From positions 583,001 to 647,000 of the forward strand of contig CAJNDS010002104.1 of NCBI GenBank assembly GCA_905221605.1: 64,000 nucleotides of DNA, written 5' to 3'. The position numbers and the translations under genes are program-made. A model generated the notes under the pieces. The model worked only from the letters and a program-made list of their open reading frames with translations. It had not been told where the DNA came from and ran no database searches. This stretch comes from Symbiodinium natans. Its lineage: Eukaryota > Sar > Dinophyceae > Suessiales > Symbiodiniaceae. Positions within the stretch are counted from its first letter, which is position 1. Each line of letters opens with the position of its first letter. This document shows, one piece after another, positions 10,987-22,879 of the stretch.

Positions 10987-13900
10987 TCATGAATTCTCTC
11001 CAAGGCTTGGTCCAACTTGCGAGGCAGTCGACACAGAAAGATCGGCGAAAGACAATCCAAACAACCGGATATAGACTTGGAATGACCTGGTGCTTTGCAT
11101 GCAAGGAGGTTTGCTTGTGCGTTTCCTCCACGCCTCCGCGTGGCGTGCGGCACCGAGGACGCACGAAAGAGGCCGCTGGGGTCGGGCACCGCACTCATTG
11201 GGGTAGCTGCCGCCTCCCAAGATGGCTTCATGCGTCGCAGTGCATGACCCGTCTTCTTGGCACAAATCTTTTCGTGCACAGGCAGAATACAGGCTCTTTC
11301 TATGAAGAGGCAGACTCTGAACCACGTGACGCATACGTGTGCAAGCAAGACACTGAAAGGTACGACTGTCCGACATTTCTGGTGACCGCGCCTGTGGCGT
11401 GCAGATCAGCCGGGCTTCCAGGCGCTTCACCGAGTCATTAAGAACCCCCAGAATCTGGGTGATGTTCGTGACCTCCGTGCGCAAACGGCAGGCATATTCC
11501 AGCAGCTTGGGGTAGGACATGGTAGGACTTTTGCCACCACCCACCACCACGACGACTATGACGACTTCTTCAGCATGACACGACCATTCTCGGAGATCGC
11601 CAGCTTGGACACTTCTCGCTGTCTGTGCATGTTTGTTTTCTGATGTTGGGCTGCTGGAATGAAAAAAACTTCAAGAGCTCCCATGACCAGTTGCAGTATC
11701 TCACTCAATGGTCTGGCTTTTTTGCCTGACTGTACCACGCAAAGACTGCCCTCGCTAAACGTTGTTGTGCCCTGGTTTGAACACACTGAGGAGGTTCAGA
11801 CCGGATTGTGCGCACGAACACGACAAATCTACAAGCAAATCCAGGCGCTGCCACGAAGCCTCCTCACCCCACTTCTCGACGTTTTGGGACACGGTGTGTA
11901 GTCTTGACTCAAGTTGGTCCAAATGTTCTTTGTGGACCTCCTTGTTCATGAACACCTGAGCGGCCGACAGGACGTTAGACCATGCAGTCATACAAACGAT
12001 CGTGCCCATCTGCTACTCAACTCGGCCCTCAACTCTCAGACCCCAAGGTCCGAACGTTCGCGTCGTAGTCCGCACGATAGCAGATCCAAAGGAAATGAGC
12101 GCGGTCAGTCGAGTGGCGCGAGTGCTCCTCTACACCAGGACTACCAGATGTAACAGGAACTTCGCGTGATTCTGCGCCACGTGCAGCGACCTCTATCCTA
12201 AACTGCTACCACCAGGTCTCCTCCTCATCCTCATCCTCACAGCATGCTTCCTGGCCAGCCGTCGCCAGCCCAAAGGGGCCCCTGGCACACATCGACTTCA
12301 GCACCTGCATTTCAATGGCGGCGTGTTGCATGTGCGCACATGGCACGATGTTGTTTCGCTTGCTATTCGAGCTGGGCTGCCGTGAGGGCCAAGCCGAACG
12401 CCAAGCCCGGAAAGGCAGCATGAAGGAACCAGGCACAGAAGAGGATGCAGCCCAAGAGGGCAAGGCCAACAGCTGTGAGCCAGCCCACTATCTTCACGTA
12501 GTCCTTGGATCCGCAGAGAGCATTCGGCGGCTTCTTCTCAAGTCGCGTCCACGCGCACGGACACATCCACAACAGAGTGCATTCACAACGCAGTGCAACA
12601 AATCTTCACACTTGAACGGGCCTGCATCCTGAAGAAAGGGGGAAGCAAGCATGTACTAGCAAAACGAGCACACTCTTGCTAACCTCCCAGGGTTCCGCAT
12701 CCTCGTCCTTTGGCTCAAGATCTGCCTCCGTCAGAGGCTCCCAGTTCACTCTGTACCCACAAAGGTTGAACGTCCTGGCCCCACACTGTGGGTTGAGAAG
12801 GACTACAGTACTAATTAGTGGAGTCTTGCGGGGGAGCCCTTGCACTACCAGAAAGCTTTCTAGGTCTGAGATGCAAGTGCGACAGTCCTTTGGTAGAGCC
12901 GGCTGCCATGGATCAGGGGCATGACATCCTCTTTGAGCCTACCGGCGGGCAGATGACAGGAGACTCTCTGAGCACAGACAGCTGAGACAGATACTTAGGG
13001 TTTAGGGTTTAGGGTTTAGGGTTTAGGAGCTCCACAAAACACAGCTGCGTGGCTTCTGCGCCGCCCACTCCAAGCATTGGGCCATGCGCCGCCGCTCCGA
13101 GCACAGCGCCCACTTGGCTTCAAATTTCCATGGCCAGCGTGGACACAGGAGGACCTGCAGATCAGCATCATACCGACCCCTCTGCCAAACCCACTCTAGA
13201 GCATACAAAGTCGCCCGTGACCTCGGCGCAGAGGCGCGCCCGCCAGCGCCAGAAGTGGAGCCAAGACTCCTTGGTTCTTGTTGGTTCTTGCTGGCTCGTG
13301 CCTGTCGGTTGGCTCTTTGACAGCGTGGACTGCGCCTTGGATCATTCGCTATCAGGTATCTGTCGATTGGTTGTCGGGTTCTGGTCAAAAGTGGCTTAGT
13401 TGAAGCGAAAAGTTTACCTCTTCCGGGGCTTCTTCTTCAGCTCCACTGGGCATGCACTGGCATGGTTTTGATGCCAAGGTTCCTTGATGGCAGCTTCATA
13501 CTCCATGGTAAAGACCTGGTTAGGCTCACGGATGCTATGTTGCATGACCTCTCTCGCTCTCATGGACACTCTGAGGCCCGGCATGAGGGCAAGCAAGTGC
13601 AAGCAAGCGGCTGCAATGGAGACGTTTAGCAGGCAGATGGTCACAATGAACCTCGGCGAGGCACCGTGGTTCTGAGCGAGATCGGAGGAGTGGAATTAGG
13701 GAGGGGTATCGACATTTCTTGAACTATTGTTCAATATAACTTCGGCCTGAAGTGGGGAACTCGCGAGGAACTCGTGACGAGGAGCGTGGAGAACAAGGTG
13801 AGATAGGTGTCGAGGTTGTTCGGCTGCAGCTCTCCATCATGGAGCTCACCCTGGATTGTTTGGCTCAGGGGTGCTGCTTTCGGCTATTTCGGCTAGGCAG

Positions 13901-15900
13901 CAGCTCCTGGTTTCGTCTTGCTGAGTTCGCTGTGCGCGCCGCATGGGATGTCAAGGGGTTCCCAAAGCTGCTCTAGCCACGACAGGCATGGACTCTCCAT
14001 CCGCAAAGACCTCCGAACCCTTTTCTGGGAGCTTCGCCTCCATGACATCCAGCCCCTCTCCGTCCGCAAGGAAGAGGCCGCGGTAGACCTTCTCGATGAG
14101 AGCCCGCAGCGGAAGCTTGGAGCCTGAGGCCCGAGGCGCACACAAACGGTGATCAGTGATCAGGTATGTCCGCATCTGCTTCTTCTCACTCTTACCAGCC
14201 CAGTCCCATCCCTATCCCTGAGCCAGAACAGGAGTGACAATCAGCTTGTCTACATAAAGTGCCAAGAAGCCCATGACAATGTACGCAGATGTGAAGCTTG
14301 CAAATACCAAGATCAACACGGTGAAGATGACCCCCAACCTGATGTTGCAGGTCATTGCGCCCAAGTCCACCCACTTTGTTCCGAGTGCTACCACGAGACA
14401 TGCGATGAAGCGCTCCCAATCATGTCAGACGCAAAGCTGACTGCTACATTCTCTACAAATGTCGAATCCTCCATCCAACCTGCAAAAAATGCAACATTCT
14501 TTGGGCTCAGTGCTAAGAGACCGGAGGAAAGAGTGGAGTATGGCCAGGAGATGCCGACCAAACTCCAGCCGAGGAGATGCACCTTCGGAAGATTCAGCTT
14601 GCTCAGCTCAAGTTAGGTCGTCTGCCCTGTGTAGAAGCTCCATGACCAGCTGCTATCAGCATGCAGTGCAATCAGCCACGGGCCTTTTGCCAGGAAGATG
14701 AACAAGAAGCATTGCAGGAGCATGTTCGCACCAAGCAAGCTCCGCTCAAAGGTCCGCTTGTTGCCCTGGGGTTCGAACGCTGGCCATGGTAGCAAGCAAA
14801 TCGTTTCGTAGCATAGTAAGTTGGGGGTGCGTGCACCACTGGGAGTTGGGGGGTGGGGGGTTGGGGGGGATTGGGGGGTGGGGGGGTTGGGGGGATGATA
14901 AAGCATGATGCAAAAATGGATGCTTGACGCTTCTGGAACAAGACGCGCTGTCACAAGCGTTCATGTATTTGCAGCGTTTTTGCCTAGCAAAAGGACTTTT
15001 GACGTTTCTGGAACAAGACTGTCACAAGCGCTCATGTCTTTTGTGGAGATGCTTGAAACACCTGTATTTACAGCGTTTGGTTCTTCCCACAACATACTGC
15101 ACGGGGTTGCTCGCATAAAAATAACCAAGTTCTTTCACAAACGTATCTAGGTTTTCCAAGACCCACATTTTTCGAAGACATTAGGCTTTTACCATAAATA
15201 AGCACATTCAAGCGCCACGGAACCACCAGTGTCCTAAGAGCCGCGCTCAAGGTTGTGACTTACCGCCGGAACCCAACTCTGCGAAAGAGGCTCCTGCAAG
15301 TCCTCGTCGTTCCTCCAGGTGTGGTCCAGGTCGTAGCCAAAGAAAGTCCTGGCGAGGCACCAACGAAGGGCCCTCGGTTGTCGATTCTGCTGCCAACCCA
15401 TCTCCTTTAGGGTGTAGGGTTCATGGTTTAAGGCCCCTAAACCCTAGAGTTTACGGTTTAGGGTTTAGGGTTTATAGGCTTTTCGGGTTTAGGGTTTAGG
15501 CTTAAGGGTTTAGGGCTTAGGCTTTAGGGCTTCCTCCACAGCAGCCACCACAAGAGGTAAAGCTGGATGATCCGGAAGCCAGCCATGGGATGCAGGAAAA
15601 ACTGCTTCAGCGTCCAGCCATAGCAAAAGTGACCTCGATTGGGCGACGGCTACAATGCCACCCCAGATCCCTGGGAGGATCCGAAAAGTAGATCCTCTTA
15701 AGGGCTCTTAAGAAATGGCCCAAGAGTAGTATGGGGTACGATCTTTGGGGGGGGGGGGGGCTCTCTTTTGTTGGGATCCTCTGGGACCAGGTCAGACCTG
15801 CGATTCTTGAAACCGCAACTTGCGGTATAGCCACCCCGCATCCACCAAACGATGGTGATGGTTTCGTTCACCAGGATGGCGAAGATCACCTCGGGCCCCG
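10987..15900 (-). CDS. multi-exon polytopic membrane protein, candidate TRP-like cation channel (membrane part)
   Basis: Exon-like blocks on the minus strand, 5' to 3', include: about 15820-15890 (VIFAILVNETITIVWWMRGG, after AG|G), 15540-15600 (FLHPMAGFRIIQLYLLWWLL), 15270-15410 (RWCLARTFFGYDLDHTWRND, followed by GTAAGT), 14630-14740 (LLQCFLFIFLAKGPWLI), 14390-14500 (AFFAGWMEDSTFVENVAVSF), 14220-14380 (RLGVIFTVLILVFASFTSAY), 13960-14120 (YRGLFLADGEGLDVM, a candidate pore loop), about 13600-13670 (FIVTICLLNVSIA, S6-like) and 13030-13130 (FEAKWALCSERRRMAQCLEW, post-S6 type). Another hydrophobic segment at 12370-12480 (VGWLTAVGLALLGCILFCAW) and coiled-coil-like helices at 11500-12000 (HKEHLDQLESRLHTVSQNVE) follow. 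The order hydrophobic segments, pore-like loop, LLNVSIA, basic helix is that of an ion-transport domain. Ion selectivity and exact exons are not determined. Telomeric arrays at 12995-13027, 15412-15530 and 15911-15975 fall in or next to introns. Confidence 0.5.
12995..13027. repeat. interstitial telomeric array (TTTAGGG), 4-5 units
   Basis: TTAGGG followed by exact TTTAGGG units on the plus strand. It starts directly after the end of the exon-like block read on the minus strand at 13030-13130. Confidence 0.97.
15412..15530. repeat. degenerate telomeric array, mixed orientation
   Basis: TTTAGGG, TTTACGG, TTTAGGC and CCCTAAA units are intermixed over about 120 bp. It appears to be an old, mutated array between two exon-like blocks of the membrane protein. 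Confidence 0.9.
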
Positions 15901-15910
15901 GCCTATCTAA

Positions 15911-15975
15911 GCCCTAAACCCTAAACCCTAAACCCTAAACCCTAAACCCTAAACCCTAAACCCTAAACCCTAAAC
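15911..15975. repeat. interstitial telomeric array (CCCTAAA), 9 units
   Basis: Nine nearly perfect heptamers on the plus strand, ending CCGTCGCG. On the minus strand the array ends about 25 nt upstream of the AG|G acceptor of the VIFAILVNETITIVWW exon. Confidence 0.98.
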
Positions 15976-16749
15976 CGTCGCGCCCCTAACTTTTCCACAC
16001 CAGCTCATCTTGTGACGCTTCTGAAACAAGCTCCGGCCCGTAGCCTGCACTACTTCGCACTGGCACCCACAGTTGCCTCAGAGGCCGTGACCACGGACAA
16101 TGCAGACGCTGTGCGACCGAAGCTGCCGTCCAGGCCGTCTTCCGTGGTTCCCAGAGCCAGAAGCCAAATGACCAAGACCTCGGAAGGTCAAATGCGCTCA
16201 CAACATAGCCAGACCCTCTGCAAACCCCGTCGAAACACGAGCCTCAATATTCTTGCGCGAATTTGCAGTAAAAAAAAGCTGCACATATACATATCAAAGC
16301 CGTACTCTGTGGTAAAGCGAAAATCGAACGACCGGAAGCAAAAAAATAGAACACAAACCACAATGAAAACACGAGTTTTGCGCGAATGACGCATTCAGGA
16401 TGGCTTCCCCGCTCCTGCCCCAGCAGTCCGCGATTTGTATTCAGAACTACCCTTAGATCTGACCTCGGAGTTGAACGCGCACGAGAATTCGGCGCTTTGT
16501 AACGTTGCCGGACGGTCGGCACTGATTCCAATAACAACTATCACGTAAAGAATCGTAAAGATGTGCGACCTGCATGTCAGAGCGAGGTAATTAAGACAAA
16601 CCTCCCAGCACCTCCCCTAAGCTTCCCACAGAAACGCGCAGAACAGCATAAGCTCCTCGTCAGTCTTGCGATCGAGACGGACCGATGCAAGCTGATGCAA
16701 GATGGTGCACACGCTGAGGCCTACCCCATCATTCTACGAGCATCATAAC

Positions 16750-17780
16750 GACCCTAGCCCATCTGAGCACTCCTGGAGAAGCGAAGCAGTGATAGGTCGG
16801 AAGCAGAACGACTCGTAGCCACAGCTGAGGATGGCTTGGACCACCTGTTGCTTCAGCGCTTGGTAAGCTTATTTGCCTACGTCAGGCATGGTTCACGGAA
16901 GATGTGCTGCGCCGGAAGCCTTCTCCGCAAATATCTCGCTCCAGCTGACACTGGTCAGCGCCATCATGATGCGCACCTGAGAATCAGCCAAGACGTGCCA
17001 TGGTGAATGGCCGAAATCTTGCAACATGGTCAGGCATACTTTGTGATCTATGCCAATCGATGCCCTACCGCAGCTCTTTAACGAGTCAGCCGTGGATGCG
17101 AACGACTTCAGCCAGGCTTAAGCTCAAGAGCATCCAAGACGTTGGACAGCAGCAAAACCTCAGATGTTCTTGATTCTTGACAGCTCTTTTCATGATATGC
17201 TAGCTTCATCATTCAGGTGACGGAACTGCAATTGCTTGCCGGTAGAGGCTGTGGCAATTTACGGCCACCACCAATCCTACCCGCAAAAGCATCGATAAAG
17301 CCCTGACAGTCTTGAGCGCTGAATTGCGCTAGAGACCCGAGTGCGGCTGTCTTCATGCTGAAAGAGACGAATTCTCGCACAGCTTGCTCCACAAACATGC
17401 CGAGCTGTTTGCTCAACTTACTCTGTTCCGAGCGGGTGCCGAGTGCAATCACCCATGACGCTACGACAGGACCGCCTACCTGCCGTCATTGGTGAGACCC
17501 TTGTCTCCGAGCACAACTGCCGAGCAGCCTTGATGCAAACATCGCGGTCTCCTGAGATCAGCAACAAGCAAGGGGCGAAGCAGCTTCATAAACAGCAATG
17601 AAGGGCCCAAGCTTCAGGCAGATGCAGCTCTTGGCCATCTGAAAGCTTGGTCACAGCACTGGGACAACGTGCATGGGTTTCAACTGCTTGTAACCGTAAC
17701 TTTGGTGCTCGCTGGGCTAGTGTCCCAACTTCACGAGTGACGGATCCGACCACTTCTCCAAGCTCGCCATGCAAAATGCA
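16750..17780 (-). CDS. unidentified multi-exon coding region
   Basis: Minus-strand blocks look coding. About 17600-17770 has ELGEVVGSVTREVGTLAQRA, 17480-17590 has LLLISGDRDVCIKAARQLC, 17230-17440 has LSKQLGMFVEQAVREFVSFS and AQFSAQDCQGFIDAF, 16905-17045 has LQDFGHSPWHVLADSQVRIM, and 16760-16860 has ALKQQVVQAILSCGYESF. The frames are amphipathic and helical, perhaps HEAT/ARM-like, with AG and GT/GC sites between them. I do not recognise the family. The region lies between the ankyrin-type exons (20.6-27.4 kb) and the channel-type exons (11-16 kb) on the same strand, so it could be a middle part of one giant gene or a separate gene. Confidence 0.35.
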
Positions 17781-17983
17781 AGAGTCGTGAAGACTGCTTG
17801 TGAAGTCTTCAAGGCTTTACGACCCCATCATTGGTCAGTCAAGGCTCCATCCTGGTGCCGTCCCTTTAATGCCGTCGGCGCCCCCATCTGATCCACAACC
17901 TGCGACGTGGTTAGGAGCCCGCAAGGGCTCGAGTAGCCCGCCAGGGGGCTCCCTTGCAATGGAAACCATGAGAATCCCTCAAC

Positions 17984-18057
17984 CCAAAACCCTAAACCCA
18001 AAACCCTAAACCAAAAACCCTAAACCCTAAACCCTAAACCCTAAACCCTAAACCCTA
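17984..18057. repeat. interstitial telomeric array (CCCTAAA), partly degenerate
   Basis: AACCCAAAACCCTAAACCC units grade into five or more exact CCCTAAA heptamers. Confidence 0.97.
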
Positions 18058-19131
18058 CTCTGCAGCACTTCCCAGCCGAACGTGCTGCTCGGCGAAACTC
18101 CTGGCTTGCGGCCGCGCCTTCTGGATGCCCATGGGATCCATCAGGTTCGCCCTGCCAGGCTAAGGGTAGTTACATGGTCCCTTAGTCTCTCCTATGATTA
18201 CCCTATACATACTAAGGGCCCGTACATCAGAACCCTTTCAAGAAAGTTAGGGACCATACTGAAGGCCCACGAAACTACCCTTCAAGGGACTCAGAGGGAG
18301 GGGTCTCGCAGCCTAGGCATCCCGAACAGCAGCCTTCCTGGCTGCTGCACTGCTCTCTTGCTGTCATGATCGTTCTGGCTGCTGTGAGGATTGCCAGGCA
18401 AGGCTGCGCAATGTTTCGGCTACCCGGCTGCATTTCGGTGGGGCTTGCTCTGACTTCCTATCCTATCCTATGGCTTAATTCGACAACTCTCACGGCTTCG
18501 AGGGGCTCCTGCGCCGACGGCGCTGAAACGTCTGATTAGTTGCATTCACTCATTGAACCAGATGTGCCGATACTTCTGTCCCGTGTCCCAGGGCTCGTGA
18601 ATCTTGATGCGGACCTTCTTCCTTTGGTGGGCATGTATCGTTCGACCTCAAGCATAAGGCCACCCCTGCATCTTTTGGGAGGCTTGCAAATTCAGGTTGA
18701 AGAGAGGGAGTGGGGGGCCAAACCCCGAGCAGGTGACGTCACGGCATAACTGTTCAACAAATCGGGCTCGGATGACATTTCTGAGCTGAGTCCCGTGTTT
18801 GAGCCCATGCGGACTACTGGAAACTGCTGCCGATATAACCCCGTAACTGATAACACGCTGCAACACACCTGCCCCTACGCCAGACTCGTGTAGGAAAGCA
18901 CGTGTGGGAAATGATGCAAAGAGAGGAGGCATCACAACTTCTGTCGCGAATCAAGCCACATTCAGAGATAGAGCCCATTCAGTGGCTCCTAATACATATG
19001 GAGCCGTATACTTAGGACACCCCACACGGGACCATAACTTTGAGAACGCCCACATCTGAGTTCTGCACATTTCGACACGCATGCCCTTCTTTTATAAGCC
19101 CTTTTTGAACTTCGCGCTTCAGCTCGAGACC
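18058..19131. other. putative intron/spacer, no gene recognised
   Basis: Open frames are short and unconvincing on both strands. I see no family motif. Confidence 0.4.
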
Positions 19132-19291
19132 CTAAACCCTTAACCCTAAGCCCTAAACTCTAAACCCCAAACTCTAAACCTTAAACCCTAAACCCTTCAG
19201 CCCATGCTCACCGCTCTCGCCGTGAGATGGGTCCAGCATGCACTCTCATGTTGGGAAGTCCGGGATTAACCCTAAACCCTAACCCCAAACC
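19132..19291. repeat. two degenerate telomeric arrays (CCCTAAA)
   Basis: 19132-19196 holds about nine mutated heptamers (CCCTTAA, CTCTAAA, CCCCAAA). 19268-19291 holds CCCTAAACCCTAACCCC ending in CCAG. Confidence 0.93.
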
Positions 19292-19388
19292 AGCCTGTTG
19301 CACGACGCCTTCGGGGCCAGCGTCCCGTGCCAGCACTGGTGCGATCGGAGCCAGCAAGGCCAAGCCTACAACTGGCTCTTGAAAAGGA

Positions 19389-19467
19389 ATTAGGGTTTAG
19401 GGTTTAGGGTTTAGGGTTTAGGGTTTAGGGTTGAGGTTTGAGGGTTGAGGGTTTAGGGTTTAGGGGG
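19389..19467. repeat. interstitial telomeric array (TTTAGGG), about 10 units
   Basis: Six exact TTTAGGG units, then TTGAGG variants, then two more exact units. It runs directly into a truncated MITE-like copy at 19463. With 19268-19291 it brackets a 100-bp segment that is open in one plus frame (LLHDAFGASVPCQHW) and one minus frame (EPVVGLALLAPIAPVL); I could not decide which strand, if either, is the exon. Confidence 0.96.
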
Positions 19468-19512
19468 TTTACGAAAATAAGGGGCCCCCGATATACGGAT
19501 CCCCAAAAAGTA
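19463..19512. mobile_element. truncated copy of the GGGGGTTT(C/A)CGAAA inverted-repeat element
   Basis: GGGGGTTTACGAAAATAAGG followed by GATATACGGATCCCCAAAAAG matches the reverse orientation of the 44-kb element with internal deletion. Confidence 0.6.
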
Positions 19513-19708
19513 GGAAACAACCATGTTGGGCTCTAAGGTTCAGGGTTTAGGGTTCTTTTTCGCCACCCGCACTGCACACACCACACTGGGTATCTGCTCT
19601 GCAGGGACTATTTGAGGCTACGAGATCGCAAAAGGGCAGCCGAACTGATGCAAGCTTGAGAAACGATGGGTGCCACCTGCGGATACCTGCGGTCCACAAG
19701 CTTGCCCA

Positions 19709-19713
19709 CTCAC

Positions 19714-19747
<34 letters not shown>

Positions 19748-19750
19748 ACA

Positions 19751-19781
<31 letters not shown>
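19709..19781. repeat. (CA)n microsatellite
   Basis: About 73 bp of CA/CT-CA repeats with two TCA interruptions. Confidence 0.98.
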
Positions 19782-19785
<4 letters not shown>

Positions 19786-20100
19786 CCAACATCCTTCAAC
19801 TCCGAGCCCATCCGTTGAGTCGACGAAAGCAGTCACCTCCATTTCCGATTTCATGACTTCCACAGGAGGTCTGAGCCGCCCTCAAGAAACAAGCTTGAGC
19901 CTGCAGGCTTCATTCGATTGTTTTGCTAGCTTATTTTCAGGATTAAGGGACCTGCGAAGGCTTAGGCCTTGAAACAAAGGCGACTGACTGGCTTCGGAGG
20001 TGCTACATTGCTGTAGCTTTTGTACCTAGCATAAACATCTTGAGAAGCAATGCTGATGGGGCGTATCTTACCTGTCCCCCTCTTGCCTAACTTGCGCATG

Positions 20101-20220
20101 CCAAGGCAGACTTCTGAACTTCAGCTTGGAAAGCGACACAACCGGAACGCCAGCGCGGGCGGGCGCCTTGTGTCTTGCGAAGGCACTGGAGTGGCAATAA
20201 AGGTCCGAAGTCTGCCTTGG
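20101..20220. mobile_element. 120-bp element with 14-bp perfect terminal inverted repeats
   Basis: CCAAGGCAGACTTC at 20101-20114 and its exact complement GAAGTCTGCCTTGG at 20207-20220. A second inner inverted pair (GACACAA / TTGTGTC) lies inside. No target-site duplication is evident. It may be a MITE or a structured intronic element. Confidence 0.55.
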
Positions 20221-20562
20221 GGAACATGTCGCTCTCAGCTTTCCAGCGAGGGCGGGTGGGTGGGGCGGTTGGCACAGGACCACCGGTCGTGCAACCGTCA
20301 GCTGATCCTCCTTTGTGTAGGAGCTCGGGGTGTTTGGATTTGGGAGTCTTCAGTTTTCTTGTGTAGGGTTTTGGGTTCGGAGTTTGGGGTTTAGGGCTGT
20401 CTAGGGTTCAGGTTCTGACATGAGGAAGCTACTGAGGGCCCGGCCTATCCTCATTCGTGTCGGGCTGGTAGGAGGTTTGTACCGACAAGTTGGGCAGGTC
20501 GAAAACGGTAGCCGACCATCCGAATCCTGGCTGCAAGATGCAATGCACAAACTGAAGCACAA

Positions 20563-21310
20563 CTAGTCGCTGCGCTCAGCCGCAAGAAAAATGCGCTCTG
20601 CGGCTCTGCATGAGGACGTGAGATACGTGAACACCATGAGACTGCGGGGTAGCACATGTCCTTGCGCTCGATGCTTGTAGTTCATGTTTGCCCGGTGAGG
20701 CAGGGGATGCACATGTGGATCTTCAGTGTCCTCGACAAAGTTGAACATGCGCTGCGCATCAACATGCATCAACGTTGCAGGCTCCAACCCATCAGTTCTT
20801 CTGCGAAGAGTCCCCGCCCCCAGCACTTTCATGGCCGTGTCTGATCCCCGCCAGGCTGCAGGTTCCGTCAGGAGCAGGTCATCCAGCACCGAAATGGCAA
20901 TGGATGGTGCAATCTCCAACAGCTCCGCAATGCTGTCCTGGGCAAATGTCTCGTGGCGTCTGATCGCAGGCTGCTCGCAAGTTCCCACAACTATGTCTCT
21001 CAAGCCACAGGGTGCTCCCAGCATCGTGGCACCAGCCCGACCCCTTTTCCTTCGCCTTTCCTGCCTGCCTGCGTTCGATGCCCCCTTTCGACTTTCAAAC
21101 AGTTTCGAAAAGCAACGCGAAATGATAATGCGATTCGGAAAAAAGATTGGCAATACCGGAAAGACCGAGTCTCCACTGGCTCCAGGCCCTCGGCGGACCG
21201 AGCCCCCGTCACCGCACGAAGGCGCAGCGTCGAGAGAGCACGCGCCGCCGTGCCGCCAGAGTCCTGGCAAATCCGGAATCGGAATTTGTGGGGAGATGTC
21301 CTGACCTCTG
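20563..21310 (-). CDS. unidentified exons, possible linker between ankyrin and channel domains
   Basis: The minus strand has a long open frame whose central part looks coding. It contains LRDIVVGTCEQPAIRRHETF, SIAELLEIAPSIAISVLDDL, GLEPATLMHVDAQRMFNFVE and DPHVHPLPHRANMNYKHRAQ. A GC donor after the LLLTEP segment and an intron before GLEPATL are likely. The HPLPHRAN string resembles the conserved segment just upstream of the membrane domain in some protist TRP-like proteins; this is from memory and needs a search. The outer parts of the open frame, with low-complexity Arg/Gly, are probably intron. It sits between ankyrin-type exons above 21.5 kb and channel-type exons below 16 kb, on the same strand. 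Confidence 0.42.
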
Positions 21311-21499
21311 GATGCCGGGTTCATGAAGCGGAAGCCAGGAACAAATTGTTTCTGCACAGAAGAAACACCCCGGCTGTGCCTCTTTCGCAACCTTCACTCA
21401 ATAGACCCAGAATGAAAACACCAGCCCTACTTAGCCCTTGAAAGTCCTAAAAGTTGGCCGTTCGAGAGCCTTGAAGCGGGAGTACTGGCTTAGAAAAAA

Positions 21500-22870
21500 A
21501 ACCATCTTCACCGCTCCCAGACCTTGTTGGACTCTTCCACGACACGCTTTACAAGCTCTTGGGCGCCGCTCACGCTGAAAGCGGCCATGCTGGTCACGTC
21601 CTGCAGGGTTCTCAGGGTGCCTTACGCCACAGGTGCACTCAGTTGCTACAAGGGTACCCATTTCAGACGAAGCACCAATACCAATGCAGAAAGAGCCTTC
21701 TGAAACCTTGCAACGCCCATGCGGGGCAATGCCAGATGCCTCAACCTCTGTTGCCGCAGCACTTAGTGGTCCCTTCTTTCCACTGACCTTGAAGTAAGAG
21801 TCCTTGGAACCTTAGGTTCGGGGCCCCCTTAAAGGCTGACGACTGATGCCAGGTCTCTAGGATCCTGGCACCTGTTTCGCCCCCCAAAGTGAGGGGACAG
21901 CGTGCCTGGAGCAAGAAGCTGGCGCCTCGCAGGGAAGGTGCCAGCAGCGCCATGACCTGGTTGGGAGCCGGAAGGTAGTGCAGCGTGCCTTTATGCCATA
22001 TAACATACCTTTGCCTACACCCAATCCAAAACCCAAAAGCGTTTCCTGACCCCAAACTTCCGAAAGAACTCCTGGTGGTGACGTGCCTCGCTTCGCTGCT
22101 TTTGGGAATAGACCTGCGGCCGGGCAAAGTCGGTTTCCGAGTCGATCCGAGTCGGTATCATCAGCAAGGCGCCCAGAAAACCCCCTATGCGTTTAGATGC
22201 GTTTATATGGGTTTATGCTGCGGGACACTGTCAGGCCTGGTCTGCATAGTCGCAGATCCTTATAACATCTTTCAAGTAGCTCACAGCAGGCCCTACAAGA
22301 AAGTGATGTGAACTGACGGACGCTGCTTCGATGCCTCTGCAAAAGCCGAGGAGCTGTAGTGGAGTCAAGCCTCGATCCCATCCCCGGTTGCCATGCGCGC
22401 GGGTGGCGCGGACGTAGGCGCTCGTCTTGAGCGTCACGTCCTCGGCACATTTTTGGCAAAGACGGCTGGAAGGCTGGAGGTTCGAAAGCCCTGTCAAGCA
22501 TCAACACGGCTAAGGCTTCCGCTGCGCTGTTTTCCACCAGCAGGCAGATCAGCTCCGTATCACAGTTCTTGCCGACGGCCAAGTGCAAACAGCTTAGGCC
22601 TCCACTGCCACCACAACCGTCCGGATTGGCACGTTGCTCCAGGAGGTATTGGATAACAGAGTCCTGGCATCACCACCCAAGACATGTTCTGACATTTCGT
22701 CCAGCCGGCCTTTCAACCGCGAGCCCGCCTTCGCACCCCTGATCAAAGGGTAGGGCGATGCCGAACTTCGCATCGCATGGTTGTAGTCAATGGTGGCTAC
22801 GATCGCATCGGCGAGGGGCGTCCAGCATGGGATCTTGTCAAAGACTGAGGCTGATTCCTCAGAGTCTCAT
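21500..22870 (-). CDS. ankyrin-type exons of a large multi-exon gene
   Basis: Blocks on the minus strand: about 22700-22850 (TPLADAIVATIDYNHAMRSS), 22510-22670 (SVIQYLLEQRANPDGCGG and CLHLAVGKNCDTELICLLVE, a clear ankyrin unit with a CLHLA turn), 22330-22440 (RATRAHGNRGWDRGLTPLQL, a degenerate ankyrin unit), 21880-21990 (HYLPAPNQVMALLAPSLRGA) and 21530-21640 (LQDVTSMAAFSVSGAQELVK). Ankyrin repeats mediate protein contacts and commonly form the cytoplasmic N-terminus of TRP-like channels. Frames change between blocks, as expected for short introns. The 5' and 3' ends of this gene are not resolved; it may be continuous with 20.6 kb and 24-27 kb. Confidence 0.5.
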
Positions 22871-22879
22871 AGCTGGAGT

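Noticed and set aside
12700-12720. TTTGGCTCAAG, matching the 3' end of the dinoflagellate spliced leader (possible relict of mRNA retroposition)
   Set aside because: Only 11 bases match. They are the complement of an exon-like block reading LEPKDED, and no polyA relic or intronless copy follows.
14755-14830. GGTTCGAA box suggesting a tRNA gene
   Set aside because: No acceptor stem or D-arm can be folded around it on either strand.
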